A stretch of DNA of 64,000 nt, taken from contig CM067306.1 in the NCBI GenBank assembly GCA_034231615.1, forward strand, positions 35,732,019 through 35,796,018, read 5' to 3'. The notes under the pieces were generated by a model. It ran no database searches and had not been told where the DNA came from. It saw only the letters and a program-made list of their open reading frames with translations. Numbering within the stretch: position 1 is the first letter of the stretch; every line of letters begins with the position of its first letter. This document shows, one piece after another, positions 43,801 through 46,800 of this stretch. Origin of the DNA: Meghimatium bilineatum. Taxonomy: Eukaryota > Mollusca > Gastropoda > Stylommatophora > Philomycidae. The position numbers and the translations under genes are program-made.

Positions 43801-46800
43801 ATGTTCCTGTGTAGCATGTACACGATGCTTCTATGCAATAGTCCTGCATGATGATTTCGTACAGAGTCATTCGTTATGGCTGTTGGGATATATTATTTGT
43901 TGCTTTGTGTATGTTATATATTATTTGTTGCTTTGTGTATGTTATATATTATTTGTTGCTTTGTGTATGTTATATATTATTTGTTGCTTTGTGTATGTTA
44001 TATATTATTTGTTGCTTTGTGTATGTGTCGTTAGACGATTAAAATCCCGGAAAACGTTGAATATACCATGATAAGTGACGCTGCATGAGTTTGCAGTGCG
44101 AAAGCTCTCATAGAGACGTGCATGGTTTTCCGTAAGATATGGTTCAAAATGGGAAATCTCCGATATTTTTTAGTAATATATCGCTCCTCCGATATCAGTG
44201 GAGATGATTTGATATAAGACGATAGTTAGAAAATGAGATAAGATGTAAAGATTGTTTCACAAGTGACTAGTTGTGAGTAAATCTCTTCGACCCCCCCCCC
44301 CCCCACCTTTCTCTTTCTGTTATTCGTGCTACAACCATGTATCTATAAGTCTATGACTATGACAGCACCTGTACGTCATCACAAGGAAAATGAGCTTGGA
44401 TAAAACGCTCGAGCCTAGAACGAGTCCAAACAGCAGAGCACAAAAGACGAGTTTTACAACAGCGTTAATAATCTTCCATATCCTCTGTTCAGACGTTGAT
44501 GAGGTTGTCTGGTCTCTGTCTGTTCTGAAGATGTCCCATCTGAAGAATATAAAACAGAAAAATATATAAATGAGAAGGACAAGTTGAAAGTGTGGAGGAC
44601 TGACTTCATTTTACTCGGATTACCGCATATTTGCTCCGTCCATCTCAACGAATCGGCGGGCCGAGAGTACCACTTATAACATGTAACTCTCTAGCTTCAA
44701 GAGATACCCAAGAGGTGATTCATAGATAAATACAGATAAACCGAACAATAGATGCTCAGTTCTATGGATATATCGTGACACAGACAGAGATAAGGGAAGA
44801 TGATTACACAGACTTTTAGATTGATAGAACGGCAGATAAATATAACAGACATAAAGCAGACTATCAAATATATGTGTCATCGCATTTCCAAAAATTGGTT
44901 GTTTCTCAACATCAGGGTTTTATCTATATATATTTATTATATTATCGGTTGCATACAATAATATCTCTCTATACATTTCCTTTATTCTCGGCTACACACT
45001 GAAAAGATCTCTCTTTATATTTCCCTTATTCTCGGTTACATACAATAATATCACAATAAATAAAAAATTAACACATTTGTAGAAAATTATTTTTAAGAAG
45101 TAGCCATCAACCCAGAATTTTCATGGCTGGTGTGATTCTTTAAGTTAGGTCCGATGACGGCCACCTGCTGTTGGTGATGAAGTTAACTCTTCAAGTACTG
45201 AAACGCAGTAATTGTTAGGTTCCAAATAGAACGGGGTGCAAATGGAACGCATTGCTCTCGGCGGATCCAGGGTTAGCAGATAACCAAGATCCCAAATGTA
45301 CCTCCTCGCGGTGCACCCTGGAAACAGAAATACAGCAGCTCGAGCTGATTCTGGCCACATCATTTGGGGATCGTGTCCGAGAATGTGGAGGTTGCAAATG
45401 GAAAGAGATTTGACTGCATTAGAGACAGACAATATCTCCGACACAATCAGCATCACCACATAAAGCGACACTGTCGTCATACAGTGACGCTAGTCAGTCC
45501 AGTCCGAACATTTGAGGGGTGGTCAATGTAAAAGGCACGTAAAGGTAGATGCATGGCGAGAGACAAATATATTTCATACTGAGTACATTGACACAATGAA
45601 AGGGCAGTACAGCGCCAGAGGGCAGCACGAACAGCAAATAGAAAGGGAAAAGTTCCTAGGAAAGGGGAACTATAAGCTCTGTTAGCTCGAGACGAGCTTC
45701 TAGCTACCTGTGCTCCTTATAGGCAGAGACCTAGATCCAATCATGGACGTTCGGAAAAGCAAGAAGACCTAACCCTACTCTAATGTTGAGCTTTCTCAAA
45801 TCGGAAATATGTTCGCGAAGAGAAAGGGTTCCGTACCCGAGGGGCTCAGGTAAAAAGGGACAACGACGGCAGTCCTGGCCCAACTCTACTGGCAAGGTTT
45901 TCTACACCGGAAATACACTTGCAGAGAGAAAGGGTTCAGTACCTAATGGGCTCAGGCACAAAATGTACAACGATTTTAGCCCTGGCCCAACTCTACTGTC
46001 AAGCTTACCTATACCGGAAATACACTTGCAGAGAGAAAGGGTTCAGTACCTGATGGGCTCAGGCGCTATTGGGACAAGGTCGCTCAGCTCGAGAACGCCT
46101 TGCTCTCACACCACGCGTTTAACTTGGGCCAGGGGTTCACGATGTCTGTTAACGACGCCTCGGATGGAAGGGCGAACGAGCCAGGGCCCAACTCTTCTGA
46201 AGAGTTCTTCCTTATACGGAACCAGGCTCACGGATAAGAAACGGTTCAGTACCCGATGGGCACAGGCACAGTACGTCCAAATGCATGAGGTAAGTTCATA
46301 GACGGTGGAACACCTCGTGCCAGATAGACGCGCTCGACAAGCGTCTTTGCGAAGAGACACTACACACCAGCGTGCCCGGCGACAAATAGACAGGCTGTCA
46401 CGGACTAGGGAAGCCTACCCGAATTAAAAGCATGACGAAAACGGATGTGCTGGACCTCGGATGTCCTGACCACAAGTGGCCAACCGAGGTACAAATAACA
46501 CAGTTCTACTGTAACTTGCAGCACAACGTACTTCACTCTCCCCGGCGGAAATCACACGATGTATTCGTAGTGGTTATATGAGAGCGAACGCTGAAGAAGA
46601 AGAAGAAGAAGAAGAAGGTGCCGTGGCCAGTTCCCTTCCTTGTGGAGTTTACCCTCCTTATCTCATACGTCAGGTACTCATTTACCGATAAAACTCCTTG
46701 TTGCCGAGAAACAACCATGTACCGTAAATTCCATGGCTGGGGAAAATTAAGAAATGAACAGAAATAGGTACAAGAGTTACCAATATTAGTAAATAAAACA

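Noticed and set aside
45783-46301. 172-codon plus-strand frame with internal repeats
   Set aside because: It follows the degenerate 120-bp repeat; no gene context. Kept only as part of the GC-richer island.
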